NCBI GenBank assembly: GCA_019054805.1
Contig: JAHQIY010000006.1
Coordinates: 2,170,001 to 2,234,000 of the forward strand
Origin: Brachionus manjavacas
Lineage: Eukaryota > Rotifera > Eurotatoria > Ploima > Brachionidae
Direction of reading: 5' to 3'
Length of the DNA: 64,000 bases
The notes below the pieces were generated by a model that was given only the letters and a program-made list of their open reading frames with translations, was not told the DNA's origin and did no database searches. Each line of letters opens with the position of its first letter. Position 1 is the first letter of the stretch. Of the stretch, positions 1 through 10,699 are shown in pieces. The translations under genes were made by a program, and so were the position numbers.

Positions 1-1340
1 TGGTCATAGTTGATTGATTCGTTCTCATTTTCGTCAAGTTCTAAATTATCGAAGATGAACGAACTTTTGGCAACGTCTGCTTCTACAAAATTATTAAGCA
101 TTTGTCAATCGAATGCTCCTTGAATATCTTATTGCTGATTTTGCCTTTTTATACAACTCTTATGTTACGTTTCTAATTTTGAATAAACTTTATTATTTTG
201 AATTTTACGTTTCTAATTTTGAATCAACTTTATAATTTTGAATTTTACGTTTCTAATTTTGAATCAACAGTAGTCTGGCTCGATTAATTCTCTTGCATTC
301 TTCCCAAAGCTTTTTTGAAGCATTATCTTGACTAATTAATCAATCAAAACTCCTAAAACTAACATTATTTAACAACCTTTGATAATAACAAATTTCTCCA
401 TCGAATGAGTTATAAAAAGCTGTTCGAACAATTATTTCGCAATTTCGCTTTACAACTTTGATCCCTTCTAAATCAATGTAAATTTCCAAACGAGACTTTG
501 GAACTTGTCTTTTTGATGTTTTTAGGTAAATCTCAAATTTTTTATGGAATCTATTATAGCTCCGAAACTTCAACAGGGTTGAATAATGAGCATTGATTTT
601 TCTTTTCAGCCAAAACCATTTTAAGTTCAGGCAAGGAATTGTTAGCTGTTAATGTCACGAATAAATCAGGCAATCTTTATTTTTATAAAAATTTAAATTA
701 AAATTGATTTTACTATTTTTTTGTTTCAAAAACTTTTACCTTTTGAATTAATTAAAGCAATTAAATCATAATATTTCGATTTCCAATACGAAAATATTGT
801 GCCAACGTAACTGAATTACAACTTCGCTCAAAAAAACCTTTTTCATTCGGAAACGAATGAGGAAATATTTTGGCCTCAGTATCGCTATCGTTTGATTGTT
901 AATTGTTAATTTTTTGTATTCGTCATTTTTGTCTTTTTCAAACGAATATCCGATTTTATTATCAATTTGTTCGACGAATTGTCGACAATGACGTTCATCT
1001 AAATTTATTATCAACCCGGTTTCAGTTTGATTATTTATCTCAATTTGAATACAGTTATTTTTGCTTGATAATGTTGTCGATTCAACAGAAGGATATCCAT
1101 AAAAGGTTCCTGTTGCATCAGATATTTTAAAATGGCCATTGAATCGCTCGATTGAAGCTAAACTTTTTTTATAAAGCGGATTGTTTGACTTTAGCCATAA
1201 AAGAGCATCTTTTATTAGTTTGCTGTCATTAGCTTTATAATTTTCTTCGTTATTTTATATAATCCAAAATGTACCCTTGAGTTTTTCATCAGATTTTTTT
1301 ATTGATCTTTCCATTCATATGCCAATGAGAATAATAAGTA
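1..1340 (-). mobile_element. Helitron-like remnant (rolling-circle DNA transposon), fragmented
   Basis: On the minus strand three coding-like blocks lie in Helitron order. Block one (about 1330 to 766) includes a stretch reading ALLWLKSNNPLYKK, which resembles the region of Helitron polyproteins annotated as DUF6570, followed by a hydrophilic 82-codon open stretch (766-1014). Block two (573 to 340, running on to about 250) contains CYYQRLLNNVSFRS, resembling the YYxxLLLNxPFR motif found just before the PIF1-type helicase part, followed by a LISQDNASKKLWEECK-like stretch. Block three (110 to 1) is acidic and continues out of the window. The Rep nuclease domain is absent between blocks, so the element is internally deleted and interrupted by stops. 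Assignment is by motif memory only. No Helitron ends (5' TC, 3' CTRR hairpin) were found. Confidence 0.42.
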
Positions 1341-2980
1341 GTTTGAAAGGTTAAAAAAAACATCGTACATAACGCAAACTAATTATTCTTAAAAGGCTCT
1401 ATGTTTTTCTGTCAATTAATTTTACAAAAATCAATTAATATTTTATTCAAAACGTCAATTAAAATAAATAAAAATCAATTGATAATTTGAATGTCCATTA
1501 AAAAAACAAAAATCAATAAAATAGTTCAAAAATCAATTAATTAAACAAGAGTCAATTTTAAATAAAAGAAATACATAAAATTGAAGATTTGTCAATAGAA
1601 TATTCTTATGTCAATTTAATAAATTATTGTCAATTAATTATATTATGGAATCAATAAAAATAATATTAATGTAAATAAAATTTACATGGAACTTTTAATC
1701 TCATTTTGAATTATATTAAAACCTTTTTTTTCAACACTCAAAAATCTAAAAAAAATCTAAAATGAACCTAGTTCCAGATATAATAGAGTTTGAGGATTAT
1801 CCAGACCAAGCTATAGACGTTCCTTTAAGAAAAACAAGACCTGTCGGATGACCAAAAAAAATAAACCACAAATAAATAAAAAAATAATAGACCAAGTGCT
1901 TTAATGCTCAATTAATTTTTTGTTAAATTTTTCTCTAATAAATGCTGTTTTTTTTTAATCTGATTAAACTTTTTTTTTATTGATAAATAAAATTTTAATT
2001 GATAAAATAAAAATTAATGGACTTTTGTTTTTTTAATTGACGACTTATTTATTGACACTTTTTTTTTAAATTAATTGATTTTTGAAAAATTAATTTACAG
2101 AAAATCATAATGCCTTCTTAAAATAACTATTAAGGTTTTTTATTTGTGGATAAAAAGTGCATATTTCCGCGAAAACACTTGACGGTGATTTTTTTTAAAC
2201 GCTTTGCTACAGGTTCGACAAGATGAAAATTTTCCGTTCATTGTTGAGGTGAAAACACCGAACGGATTCTTACATTTGATCCATATTTTTCGTTTATAGT
2301 CTTTAACCAAGTTAAATTGTTGGCCTAAATTACTTTTAAACAGTAATTACATCCAAAAGGAAAACATAAGCTATTGATTTTAGTTTGGAAAGCTTTTACT
2401 TTATTCTCAAACGACATATAAAGGGTTTTAATTTTTCAAAAAAAGTTTTGAATTAAAATTTAGTTGTATTAAAATACGTTCTTTCTTAAATGAATGAAAA
2501 ATCAACATTAAAAAATATTATTTTTAGTAATTTGACTTTTAGTTGTTTCACCAAAACTCAAAAATATTCCACTCTCCACTGTCCACTCAGTTTCCTTTTA
2601 AATTATATAAATTTTACTCATTAAAAATTAATAATGTAATTGTATACAAAATTATTAAACATGAGTAAACTATATAATTAGTTTTCCTTCTTCGTGATCG
2701 TTCAAAATGTTATGAAAACTTCATTTTGAATATTAAACTCATCGAAAGCTTGCTCCTTGAGGTATTTTCGTTTTTTTGAAAGCGCTCGTTTTAAACGCCC
2801 AACCCGTTCTGAACTAGTTAACTGAATCACAAGATAAAAATCAGTTAACATCCTTAAAATTCTATGAGCTGTTACGGTTTTTAACAATATCATCTTATCA
2901 AACTATTAATGTTAACAATTAATTTTGTTTCCATGCAAACAACCAAAAATCTCAAAAGTATTCTTTGTATATAGTTGTGA
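1341..2980. other. AT-rich intergenic stretch with repeated TCAATTAA-type words and an AT-hook-like relic
   Basis: No host gene is recognised. Positions 1390-1680 and 1980-2100 are dense in variants of aaaatcaattaataaa, a low-complexity patch rather than a regular tandem array. At 1761-1860 (+) a short frame starts MNLVPDIIEFEDYPDQ and runs into basic residues resembling an AT-hook, interrupted by a stop. It resembles the basic tails of transposon proteins seen elsewhere in the window (18.5 kb, 41.6 kb, 61.85 kb). A 63-codon open frame on the minus strand (2702-2893) has no recognised similarity. Confidence 0.4.
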
Positions 2981-3069
2981 ATAAAAAAAAAGTTTTTTGT
3001 TTATGATTTTTTCTTGAATAATTCCACATACCACCACGTTTAATTAAACAAACATATTTAAAAAAATAG

Positions 3070-3141
3070 AGGGGGCATCCGGGATTGAACCGGAGACCTC
3101 TCGATCTGCAGTCGAATGCTCTACCACTGAGCTATACCCCC
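3070..3141 (-). tRNA. tRNA-Cys (GCA)
   Basis: A 72 nt cloverleaf reads GGGGGTA-TA-GCTC from the 5' end. The anticodon loop is CTGCAGA (anticodon GCA), the T arm is TCCGG-TTCAATC-CCGGA, and the acceptor 3' strand is TGCCCCC with discriminator T. All stems pair, with one T-G wobble in the acceptor. It has no intron. Internal A box (TAGCTCAGTGG) and B box (GGTTCAATCCC) promoters are intact, and a T run suitable for Pol III termination follows on the minus strand (the A run at about 3059-3066). It is identical to the copies at 5994, 45994, 46187 and 46921. Confidence 0.95.
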
Positions 3142-3322
3142 TTATTTTTTCTCGAAGAAATCAATATTGATATCATTTTTTAAGGCTTTTATTGACTCAA
3201 TGATTAAAAAACCTTAGAAAAAAATATCTAAATTATTTGAGTCTTTATTTGAAATATGTCACATACTGACCAATTTAAATCAACCGAATAATTTTCTTAC
3301 AAAAAGACTTTTTTAATTGCTA

Positions 3323-3350
3323 GGGGATATAGCTCAGTGGTAAGGCATTC
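3323..3350 (+). pseudogene. Truncated tRNA-Cys 5' half
   Basis: The sequence starts ggggatatagctcagtgg, like the first half of tRNA-Cys, but stops at about position 28 of the tRNA. From there the sequence is minus-strand LINE reverse-transcriptase coding sequence. The D arm also differs from the intact copies (taaggc instead of tagagc). It lacks the anticodon, T arm and B box, so it cannot make a tRNA. The corresponding position in the second copy (6247-6318) is complete. Confidence 0.85.
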
Positions 3351-5900
3351 ATCCAAGAAGACGACATGAAGTTTTGAATTATTTTGCCTATAAAAGTTGA
3401 TAGTCTCATTTACTAAGAAATACGCATGCTTGCGAGAAATGTATTTTCTGTAGCCAAATTGATTAATGTTTATTTTACTAAAGCAATCCATCTTACTTAG
3501 TAACAGTGATTCAAAAATAGTAGCTAATGAGTTGGAAACTGAAATTGAACGAAAGTCACTTGGGCTATTTGTAACTCCTTTTTTTGATATTGGTGTAACT
3601 ATTGAAATACTAAATAATTCTGGTAGATAACCAAAGCTAAAATAAGCATTTAAATACCACGTTATGATGGAAATTAGAGTTTTGCATGAGCCATATAAGT
3701 CGAATTCATTACAAATTTGGTTGTATCCAAATTTGGTGTTTTCAACATTTCTGGAGACTCTATTTTTTTGTTTATGATTAGTAAAACATGTAACTTTTTA
3801 GTACATTCTAGCCGATTTAAGAAAAATACCACGAAGTAGTTCATATATGAAATCAATTAAATTTATCCCTCCACTTTTAGAGCCATTGTCTATTTTGTTT
3901 ACAATTTTAAATAAATCTTTAAGATTAGTAGACAAGTGTAGTTTATACTTCTCTATAAATTCATCATTTTATCAATTAAAGGAATAAAATTTCGTCTTAA
4001 TCTTATATGGAGTCGGCTGTTCTTTCTCTTTTAAATTAAATTCACAAAAAATTGAATGATAGTCACTCAAGTTGCTTGCAATAGGAAATAACATTTAGAC
4101 TATTTTTCACTAACCAACACTTACCACCGAAACGCCGACCTTGTTTTCTATGTGAGAAAGAGATATACATGTCGGATTTTAAAAAATATTGAAGTCTGGA
4201 TAACGTGATTTGATAATATGGTCTTCCTCATAAAAAAGCCAATGTTCACATAAAAAAACAATATCAGAAAATTCCAATATTAGATCTACAATTAATTAAC
4301 TAGTGTTAAAATATTTACAGCTATAGCTTGTAACTATCATAAATTCATTTGAGTTGAGTTGCCCGACTTAGCTTTTCTTAGCTCAAGAAACACTTGAACA
4401 ACATTACTAATTTGCTCTGAATTTGTCTTTTTTGACCCTGTGGATTTGAAGAATCGCTTTTATTCTAATACCCAATGGCCAGTTATTGGCATTTAAAATC
4501 ACATCTTTGTTGTTGCTCAATAGTTGGAATCTAAATGATTTGTAATAATCAAATTTAGTTTTGAGTTCCTCAATATAGCAAAACGCTCAATAACTTCTCT
4601 TACACTGTCCTTAGCACTGCTAAGGGACCAAAAACCACTGTAATAATCAAAAACTTTTTGAGATTTGGGTGCCAAGATTAGCTTCGAATTTTGCTGACAT
4701 CCAACAATAAACTATCTCTCTATTTTTTCCCATTGTCTGTCTGTTTAGCTGTTTTGTTCATTACAGAGCAAACTTTGTCTGAATAAGACGGTTGTCTGTT
4801 TGATACTGTAGTTGGACCAACTTATTGCCATTCATTACCATTTTGATTTAAATCAGGATCAACCGAGTTCATGCCATTATCATCAATTAAATTGTTTTCC
4901 ATGCAGATTTACAAGTTAAAATCTTTTAACATAAGTGCTTTTTCTCTAGTTGTATATTTTCTTGCTTAAAATGCTCAACAATAGCAAAAATTTTTCGATT
5001 AGAGATCTTCAGATCATGTATTTCTTTTATTAAAGTTCCAATATTTTTTTTCAGCTCATCCCCAGTATCACTTTTAACAGTTTCAATTGTGACCGAGTCA
5101 TTCAATGATTTCCCCTTGGTATTTCACTTCATTATATCGAGTGTTTCTAAATTAAGTCTATCGTCAACTATTGAGTGAGCCAAGTTCCATATATCAAAAG
5201 CCATTTGTCTACAGCTTGTGCGATTTTGAATTTGAATATCTTTCTTTAGTTTCGACTTGTCTATTACAAAAGCGCAATTTTGACTATTAGGTTATTGAGG
5301 AGTTCTTTTTTCTCATGATTAGGATTGGGATCGCCTACCGGTTTCAAAATTTTTGAAATAAACTCATCTTTGGTTTTGAGCACTACCTCATTTACAGCCG
5401 AGATAAACTTATGGAAGTCAAAATTGGAGCGATAGAATTGGTGCAAGCATTTTAAAAAACTTTGACCAGTGTCTAATGAAATTGTTTAGAATAAAATGAT
5501 AACTTATGCACCAAATTCAAAATTTTATGTGCTTTTTGAATTTTTCTTTTTTCATTTTAAATTTAAATTGAGAATTGTGAAATTTTAGCAAATTCGTTTA
5601 ATTATAAAAAATAAAATAAAAAAGTACAAAGTTTAAAGTCCAAGTAGACACCAAGAAATCATTTAAAAGCTTAAGAAAATATCCGGAGTGAAATGCAAAG
5701 AAAAACTACTCTGAAGAGTCAGAAAGTTTGTCATTTAATTAAAATTAGAATTCGAATCCAGGATTCTTGGAAAACAGGGATAAAAATAATTGAGGTAAAA
5801 ACTGGTCATATTGCTCTTGATAGATTAAAAAAGATAATTTTCAAATTTTTTTTTGAATAAGAGAAAATTAATTTCTATTTTTTATTAAATTTATTCATGT
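3351..5900 (-). mobile_element. Decayed LINE (ORF1, APE endonuclease, N-terminal RT), cut off inside RT
   Basis: Minus-strand coding remnants run in LINE order. A hydrophilic, coiled-coil-like ORF1 section lies at about 5450-4920 (including a 60-codon frame at 5264-5446). An endonuclease-like region at about 4700-4100 contains CEHWLFYEEDHI. RT blocks from about 3950 to 3351 include INQFGYRKYIS and NNSKLHVVFLDE, corresponding to RT motifs 1-2 before the usual ASKAFD. Several stops and frameshifts break the frame. At 3350 the RT sequence stops abruptly inside a half tRNA, so the 3' part (YADD box, 3' UTR) is missing. LINE insertions are normally 5'-truncated, so a missing 3' end points to later rearrangement rather than simple target-primed insertion. 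The upper boundary is approximate. Confidence 0.62.
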
Positions 5901-5917
5901 TATTTAAAAAAAAAACC

Positions 5918-6274
5918 TTTTTGTTTATGATTTTTTCTTGAATAATTCCACATACCACCACGTTTAATTAAACAAACATATTTAAAAAAATAGAGGGGGC
6001 ATCCGGGATTGAACCGGAGACCTCTCGATCTGCAGTCGAATGCTCTACCACTGAGCTATACCCCCTTATTTTTTCTCGATGAAATCAATATTGATATCAT
6101 TTTTTAAGGCTTTTATTGACTCAATGATTAAAATACCTTAGAAAAAAATATCGAAATTATTTGAGTCTTTATTTGAAATATGTCACATACTAACCAATTT
6201 AAATCAACCGAATAATTTTCTTACAAAAAGACTTTTTTAATTGCTAGGGGATATAGCTCAGTGGCAGAGTATTC
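5918..6274. repeat. Direct segmental duplication, copy 2 (partner 2994-3350)
   Basis: This is the same segment as 2994-3350, offset 2924, but here the plus-strand tRNA-like gene is complete, so this copy probably reflects the ancestral arrangement. The spacer between the two tRNAs is 181 bases. Confidence 0.85.
5994..6065 (-). tRNA. tRNA-Cys (GCA)
   Basis: This 72 nt gene is identical to the one at 3070-3141, with intact A and B boxes, anticodon GCA, no intron, and the A run at 5983-5990 acting as a minus-strand terminator. Its 5' end faces the plus-strand tRNA-like gene at 6247, so the two are divergent (head to head). Confidence 0.95.
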
Positions 6275-6318
6275 GACTGCAATTCGAGAGGTCTCCGGTT
6301 CAATCCCGGATGCCCCCT
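6247..6318 (+). tRNA. tRNA-Cys (GCA)-like, variant, possibly decaying
   Basis: This 72 nt cloverleaf resembles the other copies but differs at several sites. Acceptor position 5 is A opposite C (mispair). The D arm is GCTC-agtggca-GAGT with a G-T wobble. The anticodon loop is CTGCAAT, still anticodon GCA but with T at position 38. The anticodon stem and T arm pair normally, and a T run follows. The changes make it a likely weak gene or pseudogene. A covariance-model score would separate the two. Confidence 0.75.
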
Positions 6319-6723
6319 TTTTTTCTACTTCTTGATTAAGATTTTCTTTCAATAAACATATAAATTTATTTTCAACTAAATTCAAACAAAAAATTAATTT
6401 AAAAAAAAAATAAGATTTTTTCTGGCTTTATTTTAAAAATAACCAAAAATGCATTTTAACGTTTTTCCGTGATTCTTTCTTCGAAACCATATGTTTATTT
6501 TAGCCTTCATAGAATTGTCTAAAATTTAAAATTTAAAAAATTTAATCAAAATTTAAATCTAAGCAATCTAAAAAGAGATGATCGAATTATCTGGCTACAT
6601 AAGAAAATCTAACTCACTCTTCTTTCAAACAAGAGTTTGAAGCTTCTAAAAAAAACATCATTTATAAAACATGCATTTACAAATAAATTTTATTTAAGTA
6701 TTTCTATAAAGTAATAGATAGAT
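6319..6723. other. AT-rich spacer, nothing recognised
   Basis: It lies downstream of the tRNA gene and of the 3' end of the minus-strand membrane-protein gene. It contains A/T runs and TTTATT words that could serve as minus-strand poly(A) signals (for example near 6689). No coding potential was seen. Confidence 0.4.
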
Positions 6724-9700
6724 CTAAAAATAATATATTCCCACCTGGTTAGGGTCAGATCTTGCTGCTGGAGTAGTTTGATTCAAATTCTTTGCCGGAT
6801 TGGTCATTACATAAACAGGATTACTTTCTAAATTTTCGTTAAGCTGTTTTTGCTTTACATTCTTGTCCATTTCCACTGGCAAATTGTCTAATTTTTCCCC
6901 TAAAAAACACTTTTTATCTGATAACTGTTTAATTAGTCTTAATGACTACTTTTTTTATAGCTGCCTGATCGTTTGCTCATCGCATATACTAAAAATATTA
7001 GAAGCAAAACCACAACGAGGATCAGAAAACATGCCACCGCAATAATAATTATCAGCCAAGTATCGATTCCGTCAACTTTAATTTAAAAATGTTATTTACT
7101 TAAATTTAATTGAAATATCAGCTAGAATTTTTTAAATAAAAATAATGAAACCCGAATATTTAAATAAAAATAAAAATAGCATGCTTTTAAAAAATAAAAA
7201 AGTTCTTAAATGTGAGTTGAAGTGTTGAGAAAATATATTAATTTTTATCTATTTTTATTTAAATATTAATACTAAATCCTTTACTAATGTAAAATACATA
7301 CGTTTCACATGAGTTATATAAGTTTTTTTATCAATTGTTTCGAAAAATAAAAAAAAATATTAAACTGCTTTATAAAAAATTTATTAAAAATTTTCAAAAA
7401 TCTACATTAGATAATTTTAATTTTTAATCTTCAAAAAAAAAAAGTTATATTAAATTTTTGTAATCTTTATCCAAATGCTGCATAATAAAAGTTTTCACTC
7501 TTACAATTTTATTTTTCTTTATTTCTTAATACAATTTTTACGAGACAAAATAAATAATTAAATTATAAATTTCTAGTTAAATTATTTTTAATTTTAAAAA
7601 TTAAATATTTTCCATTAAACTTGCTTTTTAGATTTAAAAATATATCTTTTGTTAATTTGTTTTATTTAAGTTTTATTAACAATCATTTTTCATCGTAATG
7701 AATTTGAATAAAATAGTTAAAATAACAAAAAAGAATTTTTTGATTTAATTCAAAAATTTTAAAACTCAAAAAAATATTTTATTTAAAAAATTTATTTTTT
7801 AAAATTTTTGTATTTATTTAATATTTCTTAGCTTAAAATATTGATTTATGAACCTTTTAAGATCTTGCCCGAGATTCAGTCAAAGAGAATCGATTTTCTT
7901 CAAATAGATATCTTAACTTAAATAAAAAAGATGCTAATATTTCTTGGAGAGTCAAATTAAGAGCAATTCTGCAAAATGTTAATAAAACTTGTTATGAAGG
8001 TGATATAATTAAAATAAAATGTGCTTTAGATGAAACAAATTGCCTAAAATCGTTATTCGGCCTCTGCAAAAATTCTGCATTGCTAATAAATATGAACGAT
8101 ATAAAAAATGACTGAGTAAAAAATACGCAATTTTTTTGCAGAGGATGGATTAAGATATTTTAAATTATTAGCAAAGCTTAAGTATACTTATAAGACTTAG
8201 CCATGCTTTAAGAATTCCAACAGATAGAATATTTAGCTTCGCACTATTTTAGACATTAAAAGGGAAAAGAAATGCAGAAAGACCAAAGATAAATTGGAGG
8301 GGAACAGTTGAAAGACAGCTAAAAGATATGAAACCCACATGAAAACAAGCAAAAATTGCCGTCAAAGGCAGGATGGAATAGAGGAGACGTATAGACGCCG
8401 TTTGCTCTAGTGGAAGTAGAAGATATTGGAAGATAAGATATTTCATTAAATTTTTTTCTTATAAAATCAAATAAAATATATTATATGAATCACCTTGGGC
8501 ATTCTTTCATCTTATTTATTCATCTTCTTAATTAATGATCTTTTGAATGAATGTACTGAGGTTAACCTTAGCGCGAATTTTTTTACTTGATTTTATGATT
8601 TCGGGTTTATAAAAAAATCTAAAATAAAATAATAACGCTTTTTTTATTGTCCCTTCTATTATTTACCCTAAAAATAATATTTTGTTAACAAAAAAAATAA
8701 ATTTTTAATACTGTATAATTTAATGAAAAAATTTAAATTTATATTTGTAAAACAAAAATTAAAAAAAACTTTAATTTCTGAATAAACTTGGGTGTAAAAC
8801 AAACTTCGCATCATCTTTTAGCAATTTTGTCAACCAAAATTCTGATATCACTTGTACTCAGTTTTTATGGAAGAAAAGAATTGTATATTACACAAAATTT
8901 ATTAATTAAAAGAGCTTTAGGTTTTACTAAATTTGCTAAAATTAGATCCAATCATTAGGGGACACAAAAGACGGCTTTTGAGGACCACAAAGAATTTTGT
9001 TCAGAGAGAACTCTTCAGAAGAGTGAAGGAACGGAAAAAGCTACCAAAGGAGAAGCTAAAATCACAGTTTATCAATTTAAGAATTAGTACGATAATTACA
9101 TGATTCACCATTGATCAAGTCAAGGCCTCATGGTTTAAAAAAGTCTTCAAAGACCACCTAAAATTAAATTATGAACCTGACTCACTTAATTTATCTATTT
9201 TAAAATTGTATACATTTTATGTTATTTATATCTGTAATTTTCTAGATCATTAATTAAATTAAAATAAAAATTATTTTTTTTATATAATTTTCTATGAGAC
9301 TTAAACTAACAAATAAAAATAAATAAACAAAATTAAGTTTTCTCAGCACTTAAAAAAAAAAGCAAATAAAATTTTTCAGTCAAGCAAAAGAAAAAGTCCA
9401 GTACCAACTGGGGGACATGTCGGATGACCAGTACTATTTCTAATAGAAGTTGTTTCTAAGGTTGTTTCAAAATTGGTCGAATTACCTGTACTGGTAACAT
9501 AAGTACTATTTGTACTATTATCTTCAAATAGGGTCGTGGAAAAAGTTTCAGTTGTCAAAACTTTTTTAAAATTTTTAATTAAAATTTTGATTGAAAGCCC
9601 CCTTTTTTGCTAAAAAAATATTATTAGACTCATACCTTCTGTTGACGATTTTGAGTAAAGCAAAAATCGAGTCTGCGATTCGTTTTTGTGTACTGGATCG

Positions 9701-10695
9701 GCAATTACCAAGTTGTATACGGTACAAATTATTTCAACGACGTCTTCATTAGGTCCAATTTCATATCTGTATGTATCAACTGAATCATTTTTTAGCAAAA
9801 TTTTATCCAAATTATCCAATTTGGTGAATTCGTAGACCAAATTTTGTGCCGGATTGGCACAATCAATTTCACATAATAAATCAACTGATGTATCAGTATC
9901 CTGAAAGACAATATTTTTTTGTTTTATATTTGTTTGTGGTGGATCTAAATTTTTGTTGTTTAAGTTTAATTTGAATAAAAAAAAATCTAGCTTACACATA
10001 AACAAAAATGTATGAGCGTATTTTTTGGGCACTATGTTCATGATCTCTGAATAGTTGCTGTCAAAGCCATATCCGAATGTGTAGCTTAAGGATTTGGCAC
10101 ATCTGTCGACACTAAGTTCAAAATCTGCTTGGAGACAGTTGAGCCATGGAATGGTGCTCTGACAATCTGTTGACTCTATTCTGGACTCGTTGAATGTCAA
10201 ATATTCCATTGGCAAGGCCTCGTATCTGTACAAAAGCTGAATATTCTCATTAAAAGTTTTGAGCTCCAGATTAAATTCATCGGTCGAATTGATCAGTTTA
10301 TTTTGTCCCAGTACTGTTAATGAACCATTCCAGCTTTCCAAATCATAGGCAAATACATTAAACTTACAAAAATCCGAGTCTCTAATAGCAATAAAATTAT
10401 CAAGACCAGAATCAACAGCTTGAACAGAAATAATGTTTAGGGTGCGAAATGAACTGGTGTTGTATGAATTGAGAAAGAAATTCATCCCATTTTCAAGCAA
10501 AGTTACATTAGTTTGATTAGATTGGCGGATCCATACCGGAAGGTCCATTAATTCATTGCACTCTAAAGTTAAACAGTCAAGAGCTTTGACGTAGCATATT
10601 TTTTCAGGATTGCTCTTTTCGTAAGTACACACTTTGCTACATCCAAAAACTTGTTGTATAAAAAATCCAATTAAAAGTGCTAAGATTTTTAACAT
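6724..10695 (-). CDS. Uncharacterised type I membrane glycoprotein with Ig-like region and NPxY tail motif
   Basis: Proposed exons (minus strand): 10695-9636, 9560-9405, 7075-6950, 6899-6724, joined at phase-1 GT-AG introns; total 1518 nt, 505 aa. A further in-frame 51 nt intron (9995-9945, gtaagc...tttag) is likely inside exon 1, giving about 488 aa. The N-terminus MLKILALLIGFFIQQVFG is a signal peptide. The ectodomain has many cysteines and numerous N-x-S/T sites. Residues around 260-350 (CEIDC ... IICTVYN) look Ig-like. A Ser/Thr/Asn-rich stalk is encoded by exon 2. Exon 3 encodes one membrane segment (LIIIIAVACFLILVVVLLLI) followed by basic residues. Exon 4 encodes a ~58-residue tail with ESNPVYVM, an NPxY motif typical of clathrin-adaptor or PTB binding. 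I do not recognise the family; a receptor or adhesion role is inference from architecture. The 2.3 kb intron holds LINE relics. Confidence 0.72.
7856..8110 (+). other. Unidentified coding-like fragment inside the membrane-protein intron
   Basis: An open plus-strand stretch without ATG includes NLNKKDANISWRVKLRA and a cysteine-containing segment ending before a stop near 8114. Base composition is more coding-like than its surroundings. It may be a remnant of a transposon protein, but no motif was recognised. Confidence 0.22.
8235..8445 (+). mobile_element. LINE ORF2 C-terminal fragment
   Basis: The plus-strand frame reads approximately KGKRNAERPKINWRGTVERQ and then LKDM ... AKIAVKGRMEWRR ... 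DAVCSSG. This matches the well-known C-terminal tail of many LINE RT proteins (GKRKRGRPxxTWRRTVExEL ... ARDRxxWRxxVxALC). It is short, interrupted by stops, and lies in the long intron of the membrane glycoprotein gene, opposite to that gene's orientation. Confidence 0.6.
8955..9185 (+). mobile_element. Probable LINE C-terminal fragment
   Basis: The plus-strand frame RGHKRRLLRTTKNFVQRELF, later ending in SWFKKVFKDHLKL, resembles the TRGH ... FFxxRV ... SxNxFKxxLD tail of CR1/Jockey-type RT proteins. It is broken by a stop and lacks the WNSLP core, so the call is weak. Confidence 0.33.
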
Positions 10696-10699
10696 TTCT

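Larger units (their letters stand above)
2994..3350. repeat. Direct segmental duplication, copy 1 (partner 5918-6274)
   Basis: This segment matches 5918-6274 at a constant offset of 2924 bases with only scattered substitutions. Both copies hold a minus-strand tRNA-Cys followed by a plus-strand tRNA-Cys-like gene. Copy 1 breaks off inside the second tRNA, where LINE sequence begins. The constant offset with no indels suggests a fairly recent duplication. Confidence 0.85.

Noticed and set aside
1390-2100. Possible satellite or CRISPR-like array of TCAATTAA words
   Set aside because: Spacing and sequence are irregular, with no repeat-spacer structure; it is best seen as low-complexity AT sequence.
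2702-2893. 63-codon minus-strand frame, briefly considered as a hAT dimerisation domain
   Set aside because: The match to the SSxxxERxFS...KxYLR pattern is too weak and lacks the aromatic core.
3323-3350. Reading the tRNA half plus adjacent sequence as a protein end (CLTTELYPLAIKK)
   Set aside because: These residues are antisense tRNA sequence joined to RT coding by the rearrangement, not a real protein end.
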